A stretch of DNA of 64,000 bases, taken from contig JABJKS010000031.1 of assembly GCA_018660265.1 (NCBI GenBank), forward strand, positions 124,001-188,000. Reading direction: 5' to 3'. How positions within the stretch are numbered: position 1 is the first letter of the stretch; each line of letters opens with the position of its first letter. The stretch is from Rhodospirillaceae bacterium. GTDB taxonomy: Bacteria > Pseudomonadota > Alphaproteobacteria > GCA-2731375. Under the pieces are notes generated by a model. It was not told the origin of the DNA. It worked only from the letters and a program-made list of their open reading frames with translations, and did not search any database. This document shows positions 9,250-18,743 of the stretch, piece after piece. Made by a program: the position numbers and the translations under genes.

Positions 9250-10230
9250 ATGTCAGACGTTACTAAAACCCACCATACCGGCTTGATCGGCAGCCAGCCA
9301 AAACCCATCGATGCTCTGGGCCAGGCTAAGATCGCCCATACGGAGGAAGGTTTTCCGACCATCTGGTTGATTACGCCGGCAACGATCTGGCTAATCCTGT
9401 TTTTGGTCATTCCCCTGGTATCGATCATTGTCTTCAGTTTCTGGGAAAACACCCGCGAAGGCCTATCGCCAGCGTTCTCCTTTGAATTCTATGGGGAGTA
9501 CTTCTACACCGAAGGCTTTTTTGACCCCGAAGCAGACCGTTTCCTACGCCCGTCGGTTTATATTCGTACTCTGGGGTCGACGGTCTATTTTACCCTGTTG
9601 ACCATGCTGCTGTGCTTAATCGTCGGCTACCCCATCGCCTATTTCCTGGCGATGCAGGTGCAGGCCTTTAAATGGCAGCTGGCCCTGTTTTTATTGTGCA
9701 TGGTGCCGTTCTGGACATCCTATCTGATCCGCGCCGTGGCCTGGTTGCCCATGTTGGGGCGACGCGGCCTGATCAATCAGGCGCTATTGGGCATGGGCAT
9801 CGTGGATAAACCGGTCAGTTTTCTGTTCTATTCGGAATTCGGTTATACCCTGGCCCTGGTGCAAATCTATGTGGTGTTGGGTATCGGCCCCATATTCTTT
9901 TCCCTGGCCAAGATCGACAAAGCCATATTGGAAGCCGCCCTGGATATGGGGGCCACGCCGTTTCAGATATTTCGCGAGATTATTGGCCCGATGTCCCTGC
10001 CGGGGGTGGCCATTGGCATGATCTTCATATTCGTCATGATCATGGGTGAATTCGCCACTGCCGTGGTGGTCTATGGCGGCAAGACCTCTACCGCCGGGAC
10101 GGTAATCCTGAACTATTACGGCATCGCAAACTATCCATTTGCCGCCGTGAATGCGTTGATGTTGATGTTGGCCATGGTGATCGGCATCATAATCATCCTG
10201 CGCGTCGTCGATATCCGAAAAGAGTTGTAG
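9250..10230 (+). CDS. ABC transporter permease, PotB type
   Basis: Inner-membrane permease of 326 residues with about six transmembrane helices after a 50-residue hydrophilic N-terminus. The ATPase-coupling EAA loop is present (EAALDMGATPFQIFREIIGP), matching the polyamine/opine/iron subfamily of binding-protein-dependent permeases. It should form a heterodimer with the next permease and use the ATPase encoded on the opposite strand at 12385-13497. The downstream permease starts 2 bases after its stop. Confidence 0.92.
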   Translation: MSDVTKTHHTGLIGSQPKPIDALGQAKIAHTEEGFPTIWLITPATIWLILFLVIPLVSIIVFSFWENTREGLSPAFSFEFYGEYFYTEGFFDPEADRFLRPSVYIRTLGSTVYFTLLTMLLCLIVGYPIAYFLAMQVQAFKWQLALFLLCMVPFWTSYLIRAVAWLPMLGRRGLINQALLGMGIVDKPVSFLFYSEFGYTLALVQIYVVLGIGPIFFSLAKIDKAILEAALDMGATPFQIFREIIGPMSLPGVAIGMIFIFVMIMGEFATAVVVYGGKTSTAGTVILNYYGIANYPFAAVNALMLMLAMVIGIIIILRVVDIRKEL

Positions 10231-10231
10231 C

Positions 10232-11059
10232 ATGGCCCGCTGGACACCGGAGCGTTGGCGAAAACTGCGGGTGAAAACCGGCTTTTCCATTTATTACGTG
10301 ATCTTTCTTGTCTTCATCTATGGCCCCATGTTCGCCATGTTTGTCCTGTCATTCCAGGGCAGGCGGGGCGGCACGTCGTTCCCCATGCGGGGATACAGCC
10401 TTTATTGGTGGAACAAATTGCTGGAGCCTTCAACGGTTGGCGATATGCAGGGTGCCATGGGCCGCTCCATCATATTGGCCTTGATGGTTATGGTCATCAC
10501 GGCCTTTTTCTCAACCATGCTGGCCATGGCCTTTCGCAAGTCGTTTTGGTTCTCCAACGTCTTATTCTACACGATCCTGACCGGCCTGATGGTGCCCGGC
10601 GTCCTGCTTAGTCTGGGTATGGCGATCCTGTTGCGGCAGTTAGGCCTGCCGCCTGCCTGGTATTCATCCGGCCTGGCGGTGCATGTGATCTGGGCCCTGC
10701 CGTTCGGCTATCTGGTCATGATGGCGGTCTTCAACCGTTTCGATTCCCGACTGGAGGAGGCGGCCCGCGATATGGGTGCGAATGAATGGACCGTGTTCAA
10801 GGAAATTACCCTGCCCTTGATTACACCCGGCGTTGTGGCCGCCGGTCTGTTCGGCTTTACGTTATCGTACGATGAATTTGCCCGTACGACCTTGTTGTCC
10901 GGGGCAGAAAATACCCTGCCCCTGGATATTAATTCCTCCATGACCCAGCGTATTCGCCCGACCCTGTTTGCGCTCGGTACGGCATCGACCATATTTTCCT
11001 TAATGATGATCTCAGTCTTTTTGGGGATCTACACGATCCTCTATCGAAGATCCCGTTAG
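10232..11059 (+). CDS. ABC transporter permease, PotC type
   Basis: A 275-residue second permease subunit with about six transmembrane helices and the EAA motif EAARDMGANEWTVFKEITLP. It pairs with the PotB-type permease immediately upstream. No ATPase follows on this strand; the next gene converges from the minus strand. Confidence 0.92.
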   Translation: MARWTPERWRKLRVKTGFSIYYVIFLVFIYGPMFAMFVLSFQGRRGGTSFPMRGYSLYWWNKLLEPSTVGDMQGAMGRSIILALMVMVITAFFSTMLAMAFRKSFWFSNVLFYTILTGLMVPGVLLSLGMAILLRQLGLPPAWYSSGLAVHVIWALPFGYLVMMAVFNRFDSRLEEAARDMGANEWTVFKEITLPLITPGVVAAGLFGFTLSYDEFARTTLLSGAENTLPLDINSSMTQRIRPTLFALGTASTIFSLMMISVFLGIYTILYRRSR

Positions 11060-11073
11060 CGAGCGCGCTAGCG

Positions 11074-12378
11074 TCACACCACGCTGTGTGGTGTCAATTT
11101 GGTGCCATCGTGAAAACGGCTGAAGCGAAAGGCGTCTAGCTCCAGGGAAGGCTTGCCATTCTGGATCAGTTCAGCAACCAGGCGGCCCACAATCGGCCCC
11201 ATGCCAAAGCCGTGGCCGGAAAATCCCGTGGCCAGGATCAGACCGGCGGGTTGGTCGACTGCACCGATGGTCGGCAGCATATCGGGCGTCATGTCGATAT
11301 AACCGGCCCAACTGCGCTCAACCGTTACATCCTTCGTTTCCGGCAGCAGACGGTGCAGGGTTTGCAGGGTTTCGTGCACAACCTTCATATTCGGGGCCGG
11401 ATCCAGAATGCGATAGGTGGTCAACTCCCGCGCCAGGGCCGCTCTCGAGAAACTGCCCCGAAACAAGTCTAACGACAGACGGTTCAGGTGCAGCTTAATA
11501 TCCCGGCGGTTGGAGGCAAAACTGCCCAAAAACGAGGGCAGGTTCAGGATGCTGTCGATGGTCAGGTCATGATCGGCGGAACGCTGGGCAATATTGAAAG
11601 AACCATCCCGGCGCTGGCGAAAGGCGACCCCGGTCCAGGTCGCCGTATGCGAAACAATGGGTCCGGGCGTTGTCCGCGCGACGGTGCCTTTGATCCACAT
11701 TTGTGGCAGCTTCAAACCCAGGCCGCGCAACATTCGACCTGACCATGCGCCCGCCGCACAGACAACCACGGGCGTGCGGATGGTGCCATGTTCCGTCACG
11801 ACGCCGGATACCGCACCGGCGGTTCTCTCCACCTCAAAGACGGCACAGTTGGTTAAAAATTCGGCACCTCGCCCCTCGGCAGCGCGGGCCAGGGCGGCGG
11901 TGACCTTGGTGGGCTCCGCCTGGCCATCGCTTTCCGTTAGAATGGCACCCTGGCAATCCAGGGCGTGGCCGGGGATCATGGCATCCAGTTCGCCGCGGCT
12001 GAGAATTTTTGCAGACAGGCCATAACCAGCCGCCAATTGCCGCCAGTCTTCCCAACCTGCGGCTTCTTCATCGTTGGCGAAGGTGACCATATTGCCTGCC
12101 GATAGCCACTCCAGATCGGCGTTTAATTCCCGCTCCAACCCAGCCCAGATCTTGTTGGCTTCCATCATCAGGGGGATTTCCGCCGGGTCGCGGCCCTGTT
12201 GGCGGACGAAGCCCCAATTGCGGCTGGATTGTTCCCCGGCGATCACGCCCTTTTCGCAGACCACCACCTTTGCGCCGCCTTTGGCCAGGTAATAGGCCGT
12301 CGCCGTACCTGCGATGCCGGCCCCAATGATGACAACGTCCGCGGTTCTGTCTGAAGATGCGCGCTTCGTTGGGGTCAT
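11074..12378 (-). CDS. FAD-dependent oxidoreductase, DAO (D-amino acid oxidase/GlyOx) superfamily
   Basis: A 434-residue flavoenzyme. The N-terminal Rossmann motif VVIIGAGIAGTATAYYLAKG binds the ADP part of FAD, with the acidic residue of CEKG after the second strand. The pattern EQSSRNWGFVRQQ resembles the flavin-contact region of amine/glycine-type oxidases, and the C-terminal ATGFSGHGFGMGP is the conserved second FAD motif. It probably deaminates or demethylates an amine or amino acid derived from the imported compound. It starts 6 bases after the ABC ATPase stop and is the last gene of the five-gene minus-strand set. Confidence 0.9.
   Translation of the reverse strand: MTPTKRASSDRTADVVIIGAGIAGTATAYYLAKGGAKVVVCEKGVIAGEQSSRNWGFVRQQGRDPAEIPLMMEANKIWAGLERELNADLEWLSAGNMVTFANDEEAAGWEDWRQLAAGYGLSAKILSRGELDAMIPGHALDCQGAILTESDGQAEPTKVTAALARAAEGRGAEFLTNCAVFEVERTAGAVSGVVTEHGTIRTPVVVCAAGAWSGRMLRGLGLKLPQMWIKGTVARTTPGPIVSHTATWTGVAFRQRRDGSFNIAQRSADHDLTIDSILNLPSFLGSFASNRRDIKLHLNRLSLDLFRGSFSRAALARELTTYRILDPAPNMKVVHETLQTLHRLLPETKDVTVERSWAGYIDMTPDMLPTIGAVDQPAGLILATGFSGHGFGMGPIVGRLVAELIQNGKPSLELDAFRFSRFHDGTKLTPHSVV
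11076..11094. terminator. Hairpin between convergent genes, possible bidirectional terminator
   Basis: ACACCAC (11076-11082) and GTGGTGT (11088-11094) form a 7-bp stem with loop GCTGT. It overlaps the last codons of the minus-strand oxidoreductase, just past the permease stop. No long T-run follows on either strand, so termination strength is doubtful. Confidence 0.35.
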
Positions 12379-12384
12379 GACAGA

Positions 12385-13497
12385 TTACAGATCCAGATCT
12401 TCGGGTTTGCGCGCCTCTTCCAACAACATGCCGGAATCGGCTGTAAACGAAAGGGTTTCCATTTCCCCAATCTGATATGAGGTGTCGGACAATTTTCGAT
12501 GCTGCTCCACATGCACGAAATGCCCAGGCTCTATTTCAAATACGTCCGTTTCCAGGGTGCCCAGGAATTCCGTCGCGACATAGCTGCCCCGCACCTTGTT
12601 GGCCATATCAGGATGATCGCCCGTATGCATCAAATCCGCACGAACGGAAAAATGGGCTTCCTGTCCAATGGGGACCTGGCGGATATACTCCGGCACACGG
12701 ATGTAATAAAGCTGATCGTTGGCCTGAACAAAAACCATGGAACCGCTGCGGGACTGAATGACACCCTTGAACATATTGTTGTTGCCGATGAAGTCAGCGA
12801 CAAAGCGATTGCGGGGGGTTTCGTGGATTTCCCGGCTGGTGCCGATTTGCTGCACCATGGCGTCACTCATGACGATGACCTTGTCCGCCATGGACATGGC
12901 TTCCTGTTGGGAATGGGTGACCATGATGAAGGTAATGCCGGTTTCCTGCTGGATCTTTTTCAGCTCCACCATCATGGTTTGCCGTAGATTGTAATCCAGG
13001 GCACCCAAGGGTTCGTCCAACAATAACACGGTGGGCTCTGAAATCAGGGCGCGGGCCAATGCCACACGTTGTTGCTGGCCGCCCGAAAGATCAGATGGCC
13101 GGCGCGTGGCCAGTTGATCCATGGCCACTGTCTCCAACATGTTCCAAACCTTCGCTGCGCGCTGGTCTTTGTCCATGCCGCGCATTTTCAGGCTGAATTC
13201 CACATTCTGAAAAACCGTGCGATGGGGAAACAAGGCAAAGCTTTGAAACATCATGGATGTATCGCGATGAGACGGCGGTAGGTCCGTGACATCCTTGCCG
13301 GAGATAAATATCCGGCCCGTCGTTGCCTCCTCCAACCCGCCGATCATGCGCAACAGAGTGGTCTTGCCGCAACCGGACGGGCCCAGCATGGAGACGAATT
13401 CGCCTTGTTCGATCTCCGCATTGAAGTCGATGACAGCCCGGGTATTGCCCGGAAATGTCTTGTCCACGTGCTCTATGACGACATCATATTCGGCCAT
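12385..13497 (-). CDS. ABC transporter ATP-binding protein, PotA type
   Basis: A 370-residue ATPase with Walker A GPSGCGKTT (39-47), signature LSGGQQQR (137-144), Walker B LLLDEP (158-163) and the switch histidine in VTHSQ. The C-terminal 110 residues form the TOBE-like regulatory domain of the MalK/PotA group. It is the only ATPase near the two orphan permeases at 9250-11059 and very likely energises them, although it is transcribed from the opposite strand within the hyuA-hyuB-flotillin set. Confidence 0.93.
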   Translation of the reverse strand: MAEYDVVIEHVDKTFPGNTRAVIDFNAEIEQGEFVSMLGPSGCGKTTLLRMIGGLEEATTGRIFISGKDVTDLPPSHRDTSMMFQSFALFPHRTVFQNVEFSLKMRGMDKDQRAAKVWNMLETVAMDQLATRRPSDLSGGQQQRVALARALISEPTVLLLDEPLGALDYNLRQTMMVELKKIQQETGITFIMVTHSQQEAMSMADKVIVMSDAMVQQIGTSREIHETPRNRFVADFIGNNNMFKGVIQSRSGSMVFVQANDQLYYIRVPEYIRQVPIGQEAHFSVRADLMHTGDHPDMANKVRGSYVATEFLGTLETDVFEIEPGHFVHVEQHRKLSDTSYQIGEMETLSFTADSGMLLEEARKPEDLDL

Positions 13498-13533
13498 GAT
13501 CGTGTCCGTCTGTCAGCAGTTGGCCCGATAGGC

Positions 13534-16350
13534 TCAATCAGCCGTCTTTGCCATCGCCTGAATGATATTCCAGACACTTTCGAATGGAACTTCTTCAAAG
13601 CCGCCCCGACTGTTCAATTCCTTCATCAGGGTCAGGGTCTGGGTCAAGGTTTCATCGTCGCCTGCGGCCTCAACCAGTTTCTCCAAGGCATCCGGGAAAT
13701 TCGCTTCCCGTGCCTTTTTGCTGGTCAACGTGCGTTCGACCAAAGCGGCCAGATGCTCCGCTGCCTCGCGCAGGCCGCCTTGACCATAGGGGCGTCCGAA
13801 CAGGCCGCGCAGGCCGTTGGCGTTGAACTTCTGGCGCAAGCCTTCGGGCATGGACTGGGCGAACCCTTCCAGAACCTCACCAACACCGAAGCCCTGGCTG
13901 AACAGGCCGCGAATGGTATCGACCGTACCGTCGCCGCCGCCATACATGCGGATCTGTGCGCCTTCCAGGGCATTGCCCATGGCGCGGGCCTGATCGATAT
14001 GGACATCGCGGTCTGCCTCGATTGACAGTTTCGCCAGCTCCAGGAAGGTTGCCGCCTCGTTGTATTTCTTCAATGCTTCGGCCTTGGCTTCCATGCCCGT
14101 GGCCTCTGCCTCCAACATACGTTGGGTATTGGCAACGCGCAGGCCTTCGACCTCCATCTCGGCCCGGCCAACGGCTGCGGCCTCCCGCTCAGTCCCCTCA
14201 GCGGAGATTTTCTGTGCCTCGGACGAGGCCCGGGCCCGGATCATGGTGGCATCCGATTCCTGCTCCGCAGACAGTTTTCGCGCTTCCGATTGGGTAATCA
14301 TATGCATGCGGGTGATGGCGGCCTTGCTCTCCTCATCAATGCGGCGGATTTCGGCCAGCATTTCCGCATCGATCTGCTCAATCTCTTTGGCCCGTTCCGC
14401 ATCCGCCACCAACCGTACGGACTCGACGCGGTGTTGCGCACCTTCACGTTCCGCCGTCGTCGCCAGACGCTGAACCTCTGCCGCTTCCAGCTCCTTGGTC
14501 TTCCCAACCATGGCAATTTCCCGATTGCGTTCTTCTGTTTCCCGGGCCTGAAAACGTTGGATGTCGGCGGCTTCCCGTTCCTTGTCCTTCTCGATCAGGG
14601 CAATATCCCGGCGGCGATGTTCCAGCTCAATAACCAGGTTCTTCTCAACCTCTACGGTTTCCAGTTCCTTGGCCTTTTCGACCAGAGCAATTTCGCGATC
14701 ACGCTCTTCCTGCTCCCGGGCCAGGGTGCGGCGAATTTCTGCCCGTTCCAATTCCTCGGTCTTACCGATCAATTCAATCTCGCTGTCACGTTCGGCCTTT
14801 TGACGGGCCAGACTGCGCGCGATTTGCGCGGCATGTGTGGCCCCGCCCTGGCGGATTACGGCAGCCTCTTTCTCGATCTCAGCCTTCTCGAATGCTTCGG
14901 CCTTCCGGATTTCCTCCTGCTCCACCTCCCAGCGGCGATCCAGGATAAATCGTTGTTGCTCGCTCAACACCTTGGCCTTTTCATTGGCCACTTCCTGTTC
15001 CTGTTTGGCGGTGGCAAAACTTTCCTGACGGTCCAGCTCCAACATCTCCAGGCGTGTTTCAAGGGCCCGTTTGCGAACCGCCAGGCTGGCATCGTCGGCA
15101 GCTTGATGGCGTGCATTGCGGGCTGTTTCCTCATCCGACATAACGGCGGTGATACGGGCGATTTCAGATTGTTGGCGTTCCCGTTCTTTTTGGGACAACT
15201 CTATTTCACGTTGTTTTTCGGCTTGTTCCCGGACCAGAGTGCGATCGATTTCGGCTAATTCTGATTCCTTGGCCTTGCCAACCAATTCGATCTGCCGATC
15301 ACGCTCTGCCTTTTCCAGGGTCAGGTTACGGCTGATATTGGCCAGTTCTTCTTCCCGCGCCTTAGCGATTAATTCGATTTCCCGGTCCCGGCGTTCCTTT
15401 TCCAGGGCCAGCTCTTTTTGAATTTCGGCTGCTTCCCGCCGCTTTGCTTCTTCGGTGACGGTCAGGTCCCGGTCCGTGCGCATGCGTTCGAGGGTTTTTT
15501 CGTTGTCGATTTCCTTTTCTTCAACTCCCATGCGTTGATCCAGCACATAGATCTGTTTTTCGCCCAGTTGCTTGGCCTGTTCGTTGGCAATTTCCTTGTC
15601 TTGATTGGCACGCGCCACGGCTTCGTGACGTTCAATTTCCAACAGCTCCAACTGGGTATCCAGATCCTTCTGGCGGATGGAAACCGTGGTGCGTTTTTCC
15701 GTATCGTGAACCTTGCGCTTGGCCTCCGACGTAATCTCGGTGATGACCTTTAGGCCCTCTGCATCGAAGACGTTGTCCGTGCGGAAGAATTCCTTGCCCG
15801 ATTGTTCCAGTGTGACAATGGAAACTTCTTCGAGGACCAGACCGTTGGAGGTAAAACTTTCCGTTACGCCATTGCGAATTTCAGAGGCGAAGGCATCTCG
15901 ATTTTGATGCAATTCTTTCAGGGTCTTGGTCGCGGCATAGCTGCGCAGGGCACCGACAACCTTGGCTTCCAGCAAGTTGCGGACCTTGTCGCTGTCAAAG
16001 GTCTTCTCGCCCAAGCTACGGGAGGCGACCAACACTGCATCGTCGGTGTGACCGACATGGGTATAGAGCTCCACCACCGCATCGATGCGAATATTATCTG
16101 AGGTCAGGATCGCCTGATCGCGGGAGCGGGAGATGATTAGCTTCAAGGTTTCCAGGGATACCCAAGACACTTCATGAAACACAGGCAGGACCAGGGCACC
16201 CTTGCCCAGGCAGACCTTGGTGCCGCGAAACCCTGTGCGAATGAAGCACATATTCGACGGCGCCCGCTTATAGATCCATATGGAAATGATATAAAGGATC
16301 GCGATGACCACAATGGCCGTGATAAACAGCGCAATTCCAGCTTCAAACAT
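13534..16350 (-). CDS. Flotillin-like (SPFH/band 7) membrane protein with an expanded repeat coiled coil
   Basis: A 938-residue protein of the flotillin/YqiK type. An N-terminal membrane helix (about 7-27) precedes an SPFH/band 7 domain (about 35-205), and the rest is mainly charged helix rich in Glu, Arg, Ala and Lys. Residues 226-425 and 426-625 are two copies of a 200-residue module in exact register. Each consists of an 84-residue block plus four 29-residue units (units begin at 310, 339, 368, 397 and at 510, 539, 568, 597; the one at 397 is degenerate). Common bacterial flotillins are roughly 500-600 residues, so this one is much enlarged. The C-terminal part (about 800-938) contains GGGDGTVDTIRG and a globular tail. 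Flotillins scaffold membrane microdomains. Here the gene lies between hyuB and the transporter ATPase, so a role in organising this uptake/hydrolysis system is possible but inferred. Confidence 0.88.
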   Translation of the reverse strand: MFEAGIALFITAIVVIAILYIISIWIYKRAPSNMCFIRTGFRGTKVCLGKGALVLPVFHEVSWVSLETLKLIISRSRDQAILTSDNIRIDAVVELYTHVGHTDDAVLVASRSLGEKTFDSDKVRNLLEAKVVGALRSYAATKTLKELHQNRDAFASEIRNGVTESFTSNGLVLEEVSIVTLEQSGKEFFRTDNVFDAEGLKVITEITSEAKRKVHDTEKRTTVSIRQKDLDTQLELLEIERHEAVARANQDKEIANEQAKQLGEKQIYVLDQRMGVEEKEIDNEKTLERMRTDRDLTVTEEAKRREAAEIQKELALEKERRDREIELIAKAREEELANISRNLTLEKAERDRQIELVGKAKESELAEIDRTLVREQAEKQREIELSQKERERQQSEIARITAVMSDEETARNARHQAADDASLAVRKRALETRLEMLELDRQESFATAKQEQEVANEKAKVLSEQQRFILDRRWEVEQEEIRKAEAFEKAEIEKEAAVIRQGGATHAAQIARSLARQKAERDSEIELIGKTEELERAEIRRTLAREQEERDREIALVEKAKELETVEVEKNLVIELEHRRRDIALIEKDKEREAADIQRFQARETEERNREIAMVGKTKELEAAEVQRLATTAEREGAQHRVESVRLVADAERAKEIEQIDAEMLAEIRRIDEESKAAITRMHMITQSEARKLSAEQESDATMIRARASSEAQKISAEGTEREAAAVGRAEMEVEGLRVANTQRMLEAEATGMEAKAEALKKYNEAATFLELAKLSIEADRDVHIDQARAMGNALEGAQIRMYGGGDGTVDTIRGLFSQGFGVGEVLEGFAQSMPEGLRQKFNANGLRGLFGRPYGQGGLREAAEHLAALVERTLTSKKAREANFPDALEKLVEAAGDDETLTQTLTLMKELNSRGGFEEVPFESVWNIIQAMAKTAD
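14476..15675 (-). repeat. Two tandem 600-bp protein-coding repeats inside the flotillin-like gene
   Basis: On the minus strand, 15675-15076 encodes residues 226-425 and 15075-14476 encodes residues 426-625. Residues 230-281 align with 430-481 without a gap at an offset of exactly 200, sharing for example LE-x-LE and ANE-x-AK-x-L. The 29-residue units share the pattern R-x-I/E-I-x-L-x-x-K-x-K/E-E and repeat with exact 29-residue spacing. Confidence 0.85.
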
Positions 16351-16436
16351 CGTACAAGCACCCCAGTTTCGTTTAGAGTTTCGTTTCGGTTTTCGTCTTT
16401 TACTCAGTCACTAACTCGTCCAATTAACGCACCCAA

Positions 16437-18728
16437 TTAACCCGTTCGGGTGCCACGGCGTTCACCAAAATCAAACAATGGCAACGCTTTGCGGTTTCGC
16501 CGCATGCCTTCGCGTAGATCCTCCGAGGCGCGGCGATCAACGCTCAGATCGGCGCCATTGATGCTGCCCTGCAGTACAACACCATATTCATTTCGCGCAG
16601 CTTCCGGGCTGACCAGACGGCGGGCCACATCGTTGCGGACCGCGCCAAAATCCCGCTCCAATGGATCGCCCCAGCCACCGCCACCGGCGGTGCAAAAGAC
16701 GATGCGGTCGCCGGGACGGACCCGTACGTTGTCGATTTTGGATGCAAGGGGTGATTTCTCACCATCCTTGGTGATCAACCATTTATGCGAGACGGCACCG
16801 GGCTTGCCGCCCAGAATGCCCCATGGCTGGCTGATATGGCGGTCATCATGAATAGAGACATCGCCCTCGGCCAATAGATGGTAGACCTTTTCAATACCGT
16901 TGCCGCCCCGGTGCAGGCCGGGCCCGCCCGTGTCCATGACCGAATTATAGCCTTCGATCAGCATGGGATAATAGGTTTCCAGATATTCCGCCGGTATGTT
17001 TTCAAACAGTGGCCACCAGGAATGGCCGTCCATGCCATCGCCGATGGGCCGGCCGGGAATGCCACCATAGAGAATTTCCATCAACTGAAAATCCCGACCA
17101 TCCTTATCCCGGCCCGAGAAGAGGAAATGCGGGCTGGAGCCATAGCCCGCCGCCGTTGCCAACTCCGGTGCGTGATGACTTAAAGCGCCGCCCAGGACAT
17201 CAAATTGCCGGGACAGGGTATGGGTCCGGCAGCCTAACGCGGCCGGGAAATCCGGCTGTACCAAGGATCCCTTCGGCAGGGTGACGTGGATCAGATCGTA
17301 AAAGCCGTCGTTGAACAGGATCTGCGGGTCGAACACCATGATCATGTAGACCCCGATGAACATTTTGAACATGCCCTCGTGGAGGTAAAAGTTGATGGGC
17401 CCCGGGGCCTGGGCTGCGGTGCCGGTCCAATCAAAATAGGCGTGATCGCCTTCCCGCCAGACCGTCAGCTTCATTTTGAAGGGGCCGTTGCCACAACCGT
17501 CATCGTCGACATAATCTTCAAATGATTTTGGTTCCGTCGGCAGGTTTTGCACGATCAGGCTGCGCATGGCGCGCTCTGTCCGTTCCAGCAGGGCGTCGCA
17601 GGCATCGGCATAGGTATCGGCACCAAAGCGTTCGCACAGTTCGATGATCCGTTTCTCGCCGGCCCGGCAGCCAGCCAATATAGCCATCAAATCGGAATAG
17701 TTCATTTCCGGCGTGCGGGTGTTGGTCATGATTAGGTCGAGGGCCGCCTGGTTCAGAACCCCGCCCTCGTACAGCTTGATCGGCGGTATGCGCAGGCCCT
17801 CGCCAAAGATAGAGGTTGCCGCCGTGGGCATGGAGCCCGGTACCGGCCCGCCGACATCCATCATATGCCCGAACATGGAAGTAAAGCCCACCAGCCCGCC
17901 TTGGAAAAACACCGGGACCAGGATGATCCAGTCGTTGATATGACTGATGGCACCGCCGCACATGAAGGGATCGCTTTGCAGGATGACATCGCCTGGTTCC
18001 AGGTCGAAATTCTTCATCTTCAGCATTTCCGGCACGTAGGAACCGAATTGCCCGACAATCATCCGCCCCTTGGGGTCCGTGATCATGGGATATTCATCAT
18101 GCTGTTCCCGGATCACCGGCGACATGGCGGAGCGGAACAAAACCGCATCCATTTCGTGGCGCGCGTTGCGCAGGGCATTCTCGATCAAATCCAGGGTGAC
18201 GATGTCCAGCTTGCCGCCTGACACAGCCGCCTGTGTTGCGACGGTTTGGGGCTGGCCCGGTGCTGGGCTTTGTCGGCTGGGTGAAGGTGCTGCATCGGTC
18301 GGCGCCGGCAGGTCCGCATCCGCGAACATATCGGCGCATTTGGCCAGGGCGTTATCGGCGGCCCGCTGTAGGGCCTTGCCCGTATCCCCATTGGCCCGGG
18401 CACTGCCGAACTGCATTTTCGAGACACCATCGACCACCAACTTGCACAGGACGGAAACGCTGCCCCGTTCGTTGGAATGCTCCATAATTTCCGATGACCA
18501 GCGGCTGCCAAAGCGGGCATTCAAGTGCGCCGTTACATCATCCGCTGTCGTCTCGCTGCTGGCCATGCCGGCGGATTGCAGATCGGCCGCCGTGGCGGGG
18601 CGGTGATCTACCGACAGCAGGCCGCTGGCCTGCATCTGGTTGGAGAAGACTTTGTCGAATTGCGCCTTGTTGGCCTTCAACAAATCATCCAGGGACATAC
18701 GTCCACGATCCGGGTTCTGGTCATTCAT
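16437..18728 (-). CDS. hyuB: Hydantoinase B / oxoprolinase family protein with an N-terminal extension
   Basis: A 763-residue HyuB-type subunit. The HyuB core begins near residue 173 (LDIVTLDLIENALRNARHEM) and runs to the C-terminus with the family motifs YPMITDPKG, DVILQSDPF and TAGGGGWGDP. With HyuA it is expected to drive ATP-dependent opening of a hydantoin or oxoproline-like ring, or a related carboxylase reaction. The preceding 172 residues are not part of the usual family. Residues about 60-135 show a compact alpha/beta pattern with FGSRWSSEIMEH and FGSARANGDTGKALQRAA, followed by a Pro/Ala-rich linker (about 139-165). hyuA lies 15 bases upstream. The substrate cannot be read from sequence. 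Confidence 0.92.
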   Translation of the reverse strand: MNDQNPDRGRMSLDDLLKANKAQFDKVFSNQMQASGLLSVDHRPATAADLQSAGMASSETTADDVTAHLNARFGSRWSSEIMEHSNERGSVSVLCKLVVDGVSKMQFGSARANGDTGKALQRAADNALAKCADMFADADLPAPTDAAPSPSRQSPAPGQPQTVATQAAVSGGKLDIVTLDLIENALRNARHEMDAVLFRSAMSPVIREQHDEYPMITDPKGRMIVGQFGSYVPEMLKMKNFDLEPGDVILQSDPFMCGGAISHINDWIILVPVFFQGGLVGFTSMFGHMMDVGGPVPGSMPTAATSIFGEGLRIPPIKLYEGGVLNQAALDLIMTNTRTPEMNYSDLMAILAGCRAGEKRIIELCERFGADTYADACDALLERTERAMRSLIVQNLPTEPKSFEDYVDDDGCGNGPFKMKLTVWREGDHAYFDWTGTAAQAPGPINFYLHEGMFKMFIGVYMIMVFDPQILFNDGFYDLIHVTLPKGSLVQPDFPAALGCRTHTLSRQFDVLGGALSHHAPELATAAGYGSSPHFLFSGRDKDGRDFQLMEILYGGIPGRPIGDGMDGHSWWPLFENIPAEYLETYYPMLIEGYNSVMDTGGPGLHRGGNGIEKVYHLLAEGDVSIHDDRHISQPWGILGGKPGAVSHKWLITKDGEKSPLASKIDNVRVRPGDRIVFCTAGGGGWGDPLERDFGAVRNDVARRLVSPEAARNEYGVVLQGSINGADLSVDRRASEDLREGMRRNRKALPLFDFGERRGTRTG

Positions 18729-18743
18729 AATTTTTCCTCACCC

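Noticed and set aside
14122-15258. Long plus-strand frame opposite the flotillin-like gene
   Set aside because: It is created by the repetitive Glu/Arg-rich coding sequence on the other strand; its translation is low-complexity Phe/Leu/Gly with no family.
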